Program-made: the position numbers and the translations under genes
Origin: an uncultured Prevotella sp.
GTDB lineage: Bacteria; Bacteroidota; Bacteroidia; Bacteroidales; Bacteroidaceae
Assembly (NCBI GenBank): GCA_946415755.1
Contig: CAMKTS010000009.1
Coordinates: 1 to 64,000, forward strand
Reading direction: 5' to 3'
Length of the DNA: 64,000 nt
Part shown: positions 56,289 through 64,000 of the stretch, in pieces
How the letters are laid out: each line of letters begins with the position of its first letter
Numbering within the stretch: the first letter of the stretch is position 1
The notes under the pieces: generated by a model
Seen by the model: only the letters and a program-made list of their open reading frames with translations
The model's database searches: none
What the model was told of the DNA's origin: nothing

Positions 56289-56318
56289 AAAAAAAAGAGG
56301 CACGCGCCTCTTTTTTTT
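56289..56318. terminator. Bidirectional rho-independent terminator
   Basis: An eight-A run plus GAGGC, loop ACGC, then GCCTC plus an eight-T run, between two converging genes. Confidence 0.88.
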
Positions 56319-56321
56319 GTT

Positions 56322-57617
56322 CTATTTCACCCGGCTCATGCGGTCAACCTGTTCGCGAACAACGGAGAGCGTGGTGCTGTCGGTGGCAAAGACGCTGTTA
56401 AGCCCCTGAGCCTCCTGGGCGGGGTCGCCCGTATAGTCGTCGCCCACCTCCCACTGCTCGTGGCGTGGCTGTGCAAAGCCGCCCCATCCCCAGAAGTTAC
56501 AACCGGCAAAGCGGCCTCCCTGCTCGGCATTGTCGGCAACGAGCGAGAAGACGAACTTGTAGTAGCTGTCGCGGCCAACCGTGGTACTCTCCTTCGAGAA
56601 GGCGAAACCGTCGCGCGGATAGCCGAACTCCTCCATCACCAGCGGCTTGTTCAGACTGTCGCAGATGGCCAGATGGCGGTCGATATAGTCCTTGGTATTG
56701 GCGCAGGCACGCGGCAGGTGCTCGATGAGTGAGTCGGGCTTAGCCCATCCCCAGTTGTAGGGCCACAGGTGTACGTTGCAGTAGTCGATATTCTTGTCCT
56801 GACAGATGCGGCGGTAGCTGTCGTAGTCGTTCTCGCAACCCCACGAGCCCTCGCTGCCGATGCTGATCAGGTGGTTGGGATCCAGCTCGCGGATCAGCGC
56901 AGAAGCTTCAGCCAGCCACTTCTCGAAGTCGGGGAGTGCCTCTTTGGCGAAAGCACGCGGCTCGTTGCCAATCTGCCACGACATGATGGCGGGGTCGTCG
57001 ATGTATTTCACGCCGGTATAGCGGTTGGTGCGGGTGATGATGTCGCGCACGTAGCTGTAGAACAGTTCGTGGGCCTTCGTGTTGGAGGCATACTGTGCCA
57101 TAGCCGCCATGAAGGCGGGATAGCCCGCATCGTCGGGGCGAGGCTGTTTTCCAAGTCCGGCATGCTCCAGGTAGAAGCCGTAGCCGCCGCTCCACTCCCA
57201 CGAGTTGTTGAGGTAGAGCACGGCCACCATCTGCCGCTTTCCCATCTCCATCAGAAGGTAGTCAAGACCGGCCAGGATGGTGTCGTTGTATTCGCCGGGC
57301 TTCACCTGCAGCGTAGGCTCCACCTTCGTCTTCACGCCGCGCTCACCGTCGCTGCCCACGAGGATGCGCAGGTTGTCGATGCCCATCCGCTTCATCTCGT
57401 CCAGTTCCTTCTGCAGCCGCTGGCGGTCGCCGCCCTGACCTTCCGAAGCCAGGATGGCTCCGTACCAGAAGTTGGTTCCCACGTAGTAGTAGGGCTTGCC
57501 GTCGCGCACGAAGTGTCCGTTCTCTACTCGCACAAAGTCGCCCTGTGCCGTCTCTGTCTTCTGGCAGCCCACCATCAACATTGCAGCCGCTGCCAGCATC
57601 ACCATTAGTCGTTTCAT
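56322..57617 (-). CDS. GH5 endo-beta-mannanase-like lipoprotein
   Basis: A 431-residue lipoprotein (lipobox MLMVGC, Cys near 18) of GH5, most like the mannanase subfamily (GH5_7). The acid/base Glu is in MSWQIGNEPRAF (about 217) and the nucleophile Glu in PLVMEEFGYPRDGF (about 328). YYYVGTNFWYGAIL (about 43), DNLRILVGSDGE (about 97), LNNSWEWSGGYGFYL (about 155) and FAGCNFWGWGGFAQP (about 375) are typical of GH5 mannanases. As a lipoprotein it probably acts at the surface or periplasm on products of the GH26 enzyme. A -7 box lies at 57645-57652 (minus). Confidence 0.9.
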   Translation of the reverse strand: MKRLMVMLAAAAMLMVGCQKTETAQGDFVRVENGHFVRDGKPYYYVGTNFWYGAILASEGQGGDRQRLQKELDEMKRMGIDNLRILVGSDGERGVKTKVEPTLQVKPGEYNDTILAGLDYLLMEMGKRQMVAVLYLNNSWEWSGGYGFYLEHAGLGKQPRPDDAGYPAFMAAMAQYASNTKAHELFYSYVRDIITRTNRYTGVKYIDDPAIMSWQIGNEPRAFAKEALPDFEKWLAEASALIRELDPNHLISIGSEGSWGCENDYDSYRRICQDKNIDYCNVHLWPYNWGWAKPDSLIEHLPRACANTKDYIDRHLAICDSLNKPLVMEEFGYPRDGFAFSKESTTVGRDSYYKFVFSLVADNAEQGGRFAGCNFWGWGGFAQPRHEQWEVGDDYTGDPAQEAQGLNSVFATDSTTLSVVREQVDRMSRVK

Positions 57618-57644
57618 GATTCTCTCTTTTTAGTTATTTGCCTA

Positions 57645-57652
57645 CAAAGGTA
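57645..57652 (-). promoter_or_regulatory. -7 box of the GH5 gene
   Basis: CAAAGGTA on plus (TACCTTTG on minus), 28 bp upstream of the start. Confidence 0.6.
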
Positions 57653-57738
57653 CGAATAAGTAGGAACTTACGACACCCAAAGACGTTAAATAATCCCAAA
57701 AACACGCTACGTTCTCTCCTTATTATAAAAATTATTGC

Positions 57739-57746
57739 TACATTTG
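57739..57746 (+). promoter_or_regulatory. -7 box of the GT11 gene, seven bases from the start codon
   Basis: TACATTTG with the ATG at 57754. The transcript should start at or a few bases before the start codon. Confidence 0.55.
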
Positions 57747-57753
57747 CAAGAAT

Positions 57754-58590
57754 ATGAGAGTAATCTGCGATGCCCCCGGACAGACGTGCAACCGTTTGTG
57801 GACTTATGTGGCCAGCGTGGCTCAGTGTGTTGCTGAGCGGCGGCGAATGGTCATCATCTTCTTCGACTGGACCATCGAGGACTTCCCGCAGTTGCTGCAC
57901 GCCCCCTTCATCTACTATCCGCTCTGGCACAAGTGGTATCTGGAGCGCGGCAACGGCTGGAACAACTACAAGGGGCTGACGTGGAAGGTGACGCACAACA
58001 AGAAATGGGACGGCGTGTTCCGCTTCCTGGGATTCACCAAGGGCTGGCAGACGCGCACCGACACCCGCTACCTGCAGCAGACGCTGCCGGAGCTGAAACG
58101 GATTTTCCGTCCGAAGGACAGCATCATGCAGAAGGCCGAAGAGATGGTGGCGGCACTGCGCAGCGAGAGCGACCTCGTGGTGGGCGTGCATATCCGCAGG
58201 GGCGATTATGCCACCTGGAACGACGGCCGCTTCTTCTACGAGCTGGACGATTACCGCCGCTTCATGCTCCGCATACAGGAGTTATATAAGAACAGGCGCG
58301 TGAGCTTCTTTATCAGCAGCAACGAAGACTTCGCGGCCGACAACTTCGAAGGCTGCAACTGCCGCCGCTTCGGCCGCGAGCCGTCGGGAGCCATCCTCGA
58401 CCTCTACACCCTCTCGCTCTGCGACCGTATCATCGGCCCCTTCAGCAGCTATTCGCGATGGGCTTCCTTCATCGGCGAGGTGCCCCTCTGCTTCCTCGAG
58501 TCGAAAGACCAGCAGTTTACCGAGGGTAGCTTCTCGAAAATCGTGGATTTCTTCCACTTCGACAACGGCAAGGAGATATTTGACTGGTAA
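57754..58590 (+). CDS. GT11-like fucosyltransferase family protein
   Basis: A 278-residue glycosyltransferase with VGVHIRRGDYATW (about 147), the HxRRGDY motif of alpha-1,2-fucosyltransferases (GT11) that binds GDP-fucose. FFISSNEDFAADNF (about 183) and DLYTLSLCDRIIGPFSSYSRWASFIG (about 213-240) correspond to the other conserved GT11 segments. The start DAPGQTCNRLW is close to the glycine/asparagine loop of the family. It would add fucose to a surface glycan. The acyltransferase gene follows after 21 bp. Confidence 0.82.
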   Translation: MRVICDAPGQTCNRLWTYVASVAQCVAERRRMVIIFFDWTIEDFPQLLHAPFIYYPLWHKWYLERGNGWNNYKGLTWKVTHNKKWDGVFRFLGFTKGWQTRTDTRYLQQTLPELKRIFRPKDSIMQKAEEMVAALRSESDLVVGVHIRRGDYATWNDGRFFYELDDYRRFMLRIQELYKNRRVSFFISSNEDFAADNFEGCNCRRFGREPSGAILDLYTLSLCDRIIGPFSSYSRWASFIGEVPLCFLESKDQQFTEGSFSKIVDFFHFDNGKEIFDW

Positions 58591-58611
58591 GCGCGGGGGT
58601 GTGACTTTAGG

Positions 58612-59619
58612 ATGGAAAAGACGAAGAGGTTCGATGAGATCAGCATTATGCGCGTGTTGGCAATGACGATGATTGTTGCCTTTCACAGCATGTGCTTCTA
58701 CAACGGGAAGTGGCTGAAGGTGAACGCTATCATGATTCCGCTTTGGACAAAGGTGTCGGCCTTTCTCGATGTCATCGACCTGAACATGTTTGTATTCATA
58801 TCAGGCTATCTGTATGGCTATCTGTATATCTTCAGAAACAAGTACCGGCATCCTTCAGAAGTTATTCGCAACAAAGCTATTCGCTTGTTGCTCCCCTATT
58901 GCTTCTGGGGGAGCATCATGGCCGCTGTGTGGCCCTGGAATACGTGGGGCAGGCTGTTGTATGGTATCGGCCACCTGTGGTTCTTGCTGATGCTATTTGG
59001 CGTATTCACACTCACCGTCCTCCTGCAACTGCTGAATAACCAGCGAATCCGATTTACGGGAAGGTTGGGCATATTGCTCATCGTGCTGGGGTATCTGGCC
59101 AACTATATCTTCTTTACGTATATCTATCGTGGCGACATCTTCTGCATCAACAAGGTGATGTATTATTTCCCCGCTTTTATGATAGGCTACGTTTGTGCCA
59201 AGGTGCGTGTAGGATGGATGTTGCCCAACTGGGCTTATATCACACTGCCCTTTGTGACGGTTTTCCTCTTCGCCTTTATATGGTATGAGGTCTCTCTGCC
59301 ATACGGACTTGCGACACTCGTCAGGACACTCTGTGCCTATGCTATCTGTATCGACCTGTTGATTATCCTGAGCAAGGTTACAATGCCAGATGGGATACGG
59401 CCAGCCATCATGGAGGTTGAGCGACTCAGTATGGGATTGTACATCTTTAACCAGATGGCGATGGATCTGGTGTTTACGACTCCTGTGCTACACAGGTGGT
59501 TTGAGTTACATTGGGTGGTAGGGCCTTTTATTCTGTTCGTCATAGGCTTTTTCCCCCCTATGTTCCTGTCGTACCTGTTTAATAAATACAGGTTCCTGAG
59601 TTGGTCTATCGGCGGGTAG
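58612..59619 (+). CDS. Acyltransferase family 3 membrane protein
   Basis: A 335-residue inner-membrane protein with about ten helices and the acyltransferase-3 start RFDEISIMRVLAMTMIVAFHS (about 6-26), where the Arg and His are conserved. IGHLWFLLMLFGV near 118 is another family segment. Such enzymes O-acetylate surface polysaccharides. Together with the fucosyltransferase it fits a small surface-glycan decoration group. Its last 14 bp overlap the 3' end of the opposite SGNH gene. Confidence 0.85.
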   Translation: MEKTKRFDEISIMRVLAMTMIVAFHSMCFYNGKWLKVNAIMIPLWTKVSAFLDVIDLNMFVFISGYLYGYLYIFRNKYRHPSEVIRNKAIRLLLPYCFWGSIMAAVWPWNTWGRLLYGIGHLWFLLMLFGVFTLTVLLQLLNNQRIRFTGRLGILLIVLGYLANYIFFTYIYRGDIFCINKVMYYFPAFMIGYVCAKVRVGWMLPNWAYITLPFVTVFLFAFIWYEVSLPYGLATLVRTLCAYAICIDLLIILSKVTMPDGIRPAIMEVERLSMGLYIFNQMAMDLVFTTPVLHRWFELHWVVGPFILFVIGFFPPMFLSYLFNKYRFLSWSIGG

Positions 59620-60481
59620 TATAGTCTTTGATGATTTCACTTGCGATACAGGAGTCGAGGCGCTGATAGCCTTCCAGGTTCAGGTGCAGGTTGTCCGACA
59701 GAAACATCGTGGTGTCGGTTGCTCCCCTTGGATTCCACTGCTTGCTGGAGATGTAGAGTATGCTGTCCTCCAACTTCGTCTCGGCCAGCATCTTCCTGAG
59801 TGCCGACTGATAGTCCTCGCCCTGATTGTTCCACGTCAGCATGAGGTATGGACGGAGGGTATAGAACAGCCACTCCTTAAGTGGTTTCCGCTGCATGGGC
59901 TCGGTGAAGTTGACAAGGGGAATCTCCATCACTACCGGTCGGATGCCGTTGTGCAGGAGCAACCTGATAATCAGACGCATATTTTCTGCATAGAATCCTG
60001 TAGGCCGCTGGTAGGTGACATCGTTGATGCCTGCAAAAACGACACAATAGTCGGGATGCCCCTCAATTAACGGTTGGGTGCAGCGGTCTGGCTCGTAGGT
60101 GTGTTCTTCGGTCTTGTCGCTGTACATAAAGAAGTACACCTCTTTGCTAACGGCCCCCTTTTTACCTCTTGTTGCTACTTTTACGGGGTGGTCGTATATC
60201 TTCTTGGCCGCATTGACAATGATGGTGTCGCCGGAGAGCAGGGTGTGGTAGTCGGCCCAACTGTCGCCGATGAAGGCAATCCGCAGGGTGTCATCGTGGT
60301 GGGTTGTGCTGATAGTGTAAAGCGGTAATTTTTCAGGAACGTAGTAGAAACGATATTGCGGTACGATATAGAATGTCGTCGAAAGTAGTAGTGCAATAAC
60401 AAGAACTCCCCACAAAATCCCTTTAGTGTAAATGGGGGAGGAGCTCGGTGTTGTTTCTTCCGGTAAGGTTCTCGGTCGCAT
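59606..60481 (-). CDS. Membrane-anchored SGNH/GDSL hydrolase
   Basis: A 291-residue protein with one N-terminal membrane helix (about 20-42) and an SGNH hydrolase domain outside: nucleophile block AFIGDSWADYH (about 78), CVVFAGINDVT (Asn, about 156) and the Asp-His pair in SDNLHLN (about 265). Such enzymes remove or transfer acyl groups on glycans, here perhaps balancing the acyltransferase encoded opposite. I start at 60481 because the -7 box (CAAATATA on plus, 60503-60510) covers the ATG at 60505. Confidence 0.82.
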   Translation of the reverse strand: MRPRTLPEETTPSSSPIYTKGILWGVLVIALLLSTTFYIVPQYRFYYVPEKLPLYTISTTHHDDTLRIAFIGDSWADYHTLLSGDTIIVNAAKKIYDHPVKVATRGKKGAVSKEVYFFMYSDKTEEHTYEPDRCTQPLIEGHPDYCVVFAGINDVTYQRPTGFYAENMRLIIRLLLHNGIRPVVMEIPLVNFTEPMQRKPLKEWLFYTLRPYLMLTWNNQGEDYQSALRKMLAETKLEDSILYISSKQWNPRGATDTTMFLSDNLHLNLEGYQRLDSCIASEIIKDYTTRR

Positions 60482-60502
60482 ATATGATGCTAAATACCAA
60501 TG

Positions 60503-60510
60503 CAAATATA
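60503..60510 (-). promoter_or_regulatory. -7 box of the SGNH hydrolase gene
   Basis: CAAATATA on plus is TATATTTG on minus, 22 bases before the chosen start. Confidence 0.5.
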
Positions 60511-60624
60511 ATAATAATGTTCAGAAAAAGACCAATTGACTTCTGTTATTTAATATATTTTGGCAAAATTCGTTAAAAATCTTAATAACAGAGGCTGTTT
60601 CTTCCGTTTTACGTTTATTACTGC

Positions 60625-60720
60625 TAAATTTGCAAGTGTATGAAGATTGCTGTCCTGACATCGGGTATCCTGCCCGTTCCTGCCATACAGGGGGAGCGGT
60701 GGAGAACTTGGTGGACTTAA
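60625..60720 (+). pseudogene. 5' remnant of a glycosyltransferase gene with its promoter
   Basis: TAAATTTG at 60625-60632 is followed by ATG at 60640 and the peptide MKIAVLTSGILPVPAIQG, a typical start of GT4-type glycosyltransferases, in which GGAVENLVD comes next. Here the next bases encode exactly GAVENLVD in another frame: one G is missing from the run near 60691, and the present frame stops at 60720. The homology ends at about 60717, next to the end of gpsA. So a glycosyltransferase gene was truncated by a deletion and then also frameshifted. Confidence 0.7.
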
Positions 60721-60725
60721 AGGGC

Positions 60726-61721
60726 TTAGCGGAAGGAGTCGGTAAGCAGCTTGATTTCGATTTGCGGGCTGATGCGTTCGTACAGGATGTTGTAGACGGC
60801 ATCAAGGATGGGCATGTTGACGTGGCAGTGACGGTTGATTTCCTTCATGCACTTCGTGCCGTAGTAGCCCTCGGCAATCATCTCCATCTCTATCTGTGCC
60901 GACTTGACGCTGTATCCCTTGCCAATCATGGTGCCGAAGGTGCGGTTGCGCGAGAAGTTGCTATAGCCCGTCACCAGCAGGTCGCCCATATATACCGAGT
61001 CGGTGATGTTGCGCTCGATGGGGTGTACCACCTTCAGGAAGCGCGACATCTCCTGTACGGCATTGGCCATCAGCACAGCCTGGAAATTGTCGCCGAACTT
61101 CAGACCGTTGCAGATACCGGCGGCAATGGCATAGACATTCTTCAGCACGCTGGAGTATTCGATACCAATCACGTCGGTCGATGTCTTGGTCTTGATGTAT
61201 TCGCTGGCCAGCAGGTCGGCCATCGCCTGTGCCTTATCGTGGTCGAAGCATCCTACGGTGAGGTAGGAGAGTCGCTCCAGTGCCACCTCTTCGGCATGCG
61301 AGGGGCCGCCGATGCACGCCAGGTTCTCGTAGGGGACATCGTACACCTGATGGAAATATTCCGAGCACGCCAGGTTCTCGTCGGGCACGATACCCTTGAT
61401 GGCGGTGACGATGAATTTGTCACGAATACGCGTCTTGAGCTTCTTCAAGTGGCTCTTGAGGTAGGGCGACGGTGTAACGAAGATCAGCGTGTCGTACTGC
61501 TGCACAATCTTGTTGAGGTCGCTGGAGAAGAAAATCTCGTCGATATTGAACCGTACGCTCATCAAGTAGGCGGGGTTGTGACCCAGTCGCCGGAAATCCT
61601 CGATGCGGTCGTCGCGGCGCATATACCATCCGATGTGGTGAGTCCTGCCCACCACAATCTTGGCTATTGCCGTTGCCCACGAGCCTCCGCCAATGATGGC
61701 TATTCTACCGCAGTCGTACAT
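60726..61721 (-). CDS. gpsA: NAD(P)-dependent glycerol-3-phosphate dehydrogenase
   Basis: A 331-residue cytosolic enzyme that reduces dihydroxyacetone phosphate to glycerol 3-phosphate for phospholipid synthesis. The Rossmann motif IAIIGGGSWATAIAKIV is near residue 7. VTAIKGIVPDENLACSEYF (about 115), CIGGPSHAEEVALERLSYLTVG (about 140-160, with the usual GPS.A.E pattern) and EYSSVLKNVYAIAAGICNGLKFGDN (about 193-217, with the catalytic Lys) confirm the family. lysS lies directly upstream in the same direction, separated only by a heptanucleotide repeat. Confidence 0.95.
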   Translation of the reverse strand: MYDCGRIAIIGGGSWATAIAKIVVGRTHHIGWYMRRDDRIEDFRRLGHNPAYLMSVRFNIDEIFFSSDLNKIVQQYDTLIFVTPSPYLKSHLKKLKTRIRDKFIVTAIKGIVPDENLACSEYFHQVYDVPYENLACIGGPSHAEEVALERLSYLTVGCFDHDKAQAMADLLASEYIKTKTSTDVIGIEYSSVLKNVYAIAAGICNGLKFGDNFQAVLMANAVQEMSRFLKVVHPIERNITDSVYMGDLLVTGYSNFSRNRTFGTMIGKGYSVKSAQIEMEMIAEGYYGTKCMKEINRHCHVNMPILDAVYNILYERISPQIEIKLLTDSFR

Positions 61722-61722
61722 G

Positions 61723-61765
61723 GTTCATTGAACATTGAACATTGAACGTTGAACATTGAACATTA
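61723..61765. repeat. Heptanucleotide repeat between lysS and gpsA
   Basis: Five to six ATTGAAC units (one GTTGAAC) fill the whole spacer and run up to the stop codon of lysS. Confidence 0.88.
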
Positions 61766-63550
61766 GGCTTGCGCCTTCTCAATCCATGCAGCCACCTCGT
61801 CGACGCTCGGTTTCTGCAGGTCGAGCTTGTATTTCTTGACAATCTCGCCAATCTTCTGCTGCAAGCCCTGGGGCTTCTCGTCCTTGATGTCTTGGATGAG
61901 GTAGAAACCGGCCTTGCGCAACACGTATGTCCACTCTTCCGGCACACCGATGGCTGCCCACTCCTGAATGGTGCTCTGGGGGGCTTTCTTCTCGGGTTTC
62001 ATCTGGGGGAAGAGCATCACCTCGCCGATGGCGAACTTGCCCGTGAGCAGCATCACCAGGCGGTCGATGCCAATGCCGATGCCAAACGTGGGGGGCATAC
62101 CGTATTGCAGGGCGCGCAAGAAGTCGTGGTCGATAATCATGGCCTCATCGTCGCCTTTGTCGGCCAGCTTCATCTGTTCGATGAAACGCTCCTCCTGGTC
62201 GATGGGGTCGTTCAGCTCAGAGTAGGCGTTGGCCAGCTCTTTGCCGTTCACCATCAGCTCGAAACGCTCGGTCAGGCCGGGCTTCGAACGGTGCATCTTG
62301 GTCAGTGGCGACATCTCTACGGGATAGTCGGTGATGAAGGTGGGTTGGATGAAGGTACCCTCGCAGAACTCGCCAAACAGCTCGTCGATGAGTTTGCCCT
62401 TACCCATTGTCTCGTCAACCTCCATACCCTTCGACAGGCAGAAGGCGCGAATCTCCTCTTCCGTCTTGCCGTCGCAGTCGAAACCTGTCTTCTCCTTGAT
62501 GGCATCCAGAATGGGCAGACGGCGATAGGGGGCCTTGAAGGAGATGATGTTTCCGTCAATCTCTACCTCCGGCTTGCCGTTGACGGCTGTGCAGATCTGC
62601 TCCAGCATATTCTCGGTGAAGGTCATGCCCCACAGCAGGTCTTTGTAGCTCACGTAGAGTTCCATGCAGGTGAACTCGGGATTGTGCGTCTTGTCCATAC
62701 CCTCGTTGCGGAAATTCTTGCCCATCTCATAGACACCCTCGAAGCCGCCCACGATGAGGCGCTTCAGATACAGCTCGGTGGCGATGCGCATGTACATATC
62801 CTGGTTGAGGGCATTGAAGTGGGTGATGAACGGACGGGCCGAGGCACCACCGGCAATGTTCTGCAGGATGGGCGTGTCCACCTCGGTATAACCGGCATCG
62901 TCGAGGATGCGGCGCATGGTGCGGATAATCGTGGCACGCTTGAGGAATGTCTCCTTGACACCGGCATTCACCACCAAGTCAACATAACGCTGGCGATAGC
63001 GCAGCTCCGGATCGTCGAAGGCATCGTAAACCTTGCCGTCGGCATCGGTCTTCACCACGGGCAGCGGCTTCAGGCTCTTGCTCAGCACGGTCATCTCCAT
63101 CACGTGGACGCTGATTTCACCGGTTTTGGTGCGGAACACATATCCCTTGACACCAATGAAGTCGCCCAGGTCGAGCAATTTCTTGAATACTATATTATAC
63201 AGGTCCTTGTTCTCGTCGGGGCAGATGGCATCACGCTGCACATAGACCTGAATACGGCCCTTGGAATCCTGCAGCTTGGCAAAGGCAGCCTTTCCCATGA
63301 TGCTCTTGCTCATGATTCGGCCTGCTATGCTCACCATACGGCTGTTCTCTGGGGTGGCTGTCTCGCGTACCTCATTACCCTCCTCGTCTTTGCCAATGAC
63401 GGGCAAGTCCTCAAAGTCGTTGATGATGTCGGTGCTCCATGCCGTTACGGGATATTCGGCGGCAGGGTAGGGGTTGATTCCCATCTGTCGCAGCTCTTGC
63501 AGACTCTCGCGTCTGCCTATTTCTTGTTCGCTAAGTTCTAAAATATTCAT
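61763..63550 (-). CDS. lysS: Lysyl-tRNA synthetase, class II
   Basis: A 595-residue class II synthetase charging tRNA-Lys. An OB-fold anticodon domain (about 50-170) is followed by the catalytic core: motif 1 near TIIRTMRRILDDAGYTEVDTPI (about 200-221), motif 2 near FRNEGMDKTHNPEFTCMELY (about 278-297) and motif 3 GIGIGIDRLVMLLTG (about 483-497). The C-terminus has about 85 residues more than the shortest LysRS forms. I start at 63550, not 63583, because the -7 box (CAAAGGTA on plus, 63573-63580) leaves no room for the longer form. Confidence 0.96.
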   Translation of the reverse strand: MNILELSEQEIGRRESLQELRQMGINPYPAAEYPVTAWSTDIINDFEDLPVIGKDEEGNEVRETATPENSRMVSIAGRIMSKSIMGKAAFAKLQDSKGRIQVYVQRDAICPDENKDLYNIVFKKLLDLGDFIGVKGYVFRTKTGEISVHVMEMTVLSKSLKPLPVVKTDADGKVYDAFDDPELRYRQRYVDLVVNAGVKETFLKRATIIRTMRRILDDAGYTEVDTPILQNIAGGASARPFITHFNALNQDMYMRIATELYLKRLIVGGFEGVYEMGKNFRNEGMDKTHNPEFTCMELYVSYKDLLWGMTFTENMLEQICTAVNGKPEVEIDGNIISFKAPYRRLPILDAIKEKTGFDCDGKTEEEIRAFCLSKGMEVDETMGKGKLIDELFGEFCEGTFIQPTFITDYPVEMSPLTKMHRSKPGLTERFELMVNGKELANAYSELNDPIDQEERFIEQMKLADKGDDEAMIIDHDFLRALQYGMPPTFGIGIGIDRLVMLLTGKFAIGEVMLFPQMKPEKKAPQSTIQEWAAIGVPEEWTYVLRKAGFYLIQDIKDEKPQGLQQKIGEIVKKYKLDLQKPSVDEVAAWIEKAQA

Positions 63551-63572
63551 ACTTTTCAACTGAATTTTGGTG

Positions 63573-63580
63573 CAAAGGTA
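63573..63580 (-). promoter_or_regulatory. -7 box of lysS
   Basis: TACCTTTG on the minus strand, 22 bases before the lysS start. Confidence 0.6.
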
Positions 63581-63619
63581 CAAAATATTTATGAAAAGTG
63601 CTAAAATAACGGATAAAAG

Positions 63620-63651
63620 TTTGGAAGATACGAAAATAATCCTTACATTTG
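63620..63651 (+). promoter_or_regulatory. Promoter of the ROK gene
   Basis: TTTGG at 63620-63624 and TACATTTG at 63644-63651, 19 bp apart; start codon at 63676. Confidence 0.6.
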
Positions 63652-63675
63652 TGGCACTAAAACAGTATAACTACT

Positions 63676-64000
63676 ATGATTCAGGCTAATATAAAGTCAC
63701 GTGTGGTAGGTGTTGACATCAGTCTTGACAAGACTTCTCTTGCCGTTGTCGACATCCGTGGTAACATCATCGCAACCGATGATTTCGTCACTTCTGAGTA
63801 TCCGATGGTGGGCGACTACATAACGGTGCTCAGTGAGCACATCCTGTCGTTGGTGGAGCAGAACGGCGGCTATGAGCAGATACGCTCCGTAGGTATCAGT
63901 ACGCCCAGCGGCAACTATCGGACGGGGTGTATCGAGAATTCGCCTAACATGCCGTGGAAGGGTGTGGTGCCTATGGCTGCCATGCTGCGCGACCGCTTGG
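63676..64000 (+). CDS. ROK-family sugar kinase or regulator, 5' part
   Basis: The first 108 codons of a gene that runs off the window. VVGVDISLDKTSLAVVDIRG (about 11-30) is the ATP-binding phosphate-1 motif of ROK proteins, and SVGISTPSGNY with ENSPNMPWKG (about 74-96) matches the ROK segment where substrate-binding residues follow. No N-terminal DNA-binding domain is present, so a sugar kinase (glucokinase-type) is more likely than a repressor, although the DxGxT loop reads DISLDKT. The substrate cannot be told from this part. Confidence 0.8.
   Translation, partial: MIQANIKSRVVGVDISLDKTSLAVVDIRGNIIATDDFVTSEYPMVGDYITVLSEHILSLVEQNGGYEQIRSVGISTPSGNYRTGCIENSPNMPWKGVVPMAAMLRDRL

Overview
The window looks like a chromosome segment of a Prevotella-type Bacteroidales bacterium (family Prevotellaceae). 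The evidence is Bacteroidota-style promoters (TAnnTTTG -7 boxes, mostly without Shine-Dalgarno sites), three secreted proteins with short C-terminal tails of the type IX-sorting kind, many lipoprotein signals, and polysaccharide-utilisation genes resembling those of rumen or gut Prevotella. I see no rRNA, tRNA or CRISPR array. Most coding DNA is moderately GC-rich and spacers are AT-rich. This makes many long antisense reading frames that I treat as shadows.

Layout. 1-6394: the distal part of a starch locus (SusB-like GH97, type I pullulanase, SusA-like GH13). 6430-9233: three exported proteins of unknown role on the minus strand. 9234-9630: a regulatory spacer with a 21-bp-period repeat array and an inverted repeat over a promoter. 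9631-18043: a pectin and sugar-acid region (PL11 rhamnogalacturonan lyase, racemase-like enzyme, MFS carrier broken by an IS110-family element, a secreted protein, DUF1537 kinase, BKACE enzyme). 18208-27537: a signalling block, with a RIC/hemerythrin-LuxR fusion facing a six-gene minus-strand operon (SpoIIE phosphatase-ATPase fusion, TerB-ABC transporter, lipoprotein, STAS protein, ppGpp-synthetase-like protein, atypical response regulator). 27669-36411: a basic-tailed exported protein, two deoxynucleoside kinases, an M13 peptidase, ilvE, a LruC-domain lipoprotein and trmB. 36481-42190: mrp and two pectin-type secreted proteins (GH28; a large beta-helix protein with dockerin-like repeats). 42339-48619: dxs, trkA, trkH, manA and a lipoprotein. 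48620-49680: an odd patch with a second 21-bp array, an OB-fold-like fragment, an AT palindrome and a Cys-rich small ORF. 49690-57617: a mannan locus (CE7 esterase, GH26, two module-repeat proteins, a 58-aa peptide, GH5). 57754-60720: cell-surface glycan genes and a glycosyltransferase remnant. 60726-64000: gpsA, lysS and the start of a ROK kinase.

How the genes work together. The starch, pectin and mannan groups export depolymerases and de-esterifying enzymes. The PL11 gene is co-directional with a racemase-like enzyme and a sugar-acid-type carrier, and a DUF1537 kinase and BKACE lie opposite, which suggests catabolism of an acidic sugar. That carrier is now split, so the pathway may be off or reversibly silenced. 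The most interesting features are a roughly 110-residue module present seven times in three neighbouring mannan-locus proteins, the partner-switching plus ppGpp operon, 21-bp arrays phased at two helical turns, and heptanucleotide repeats that fill operon spacers and appear in frame inside pulA and trmB.
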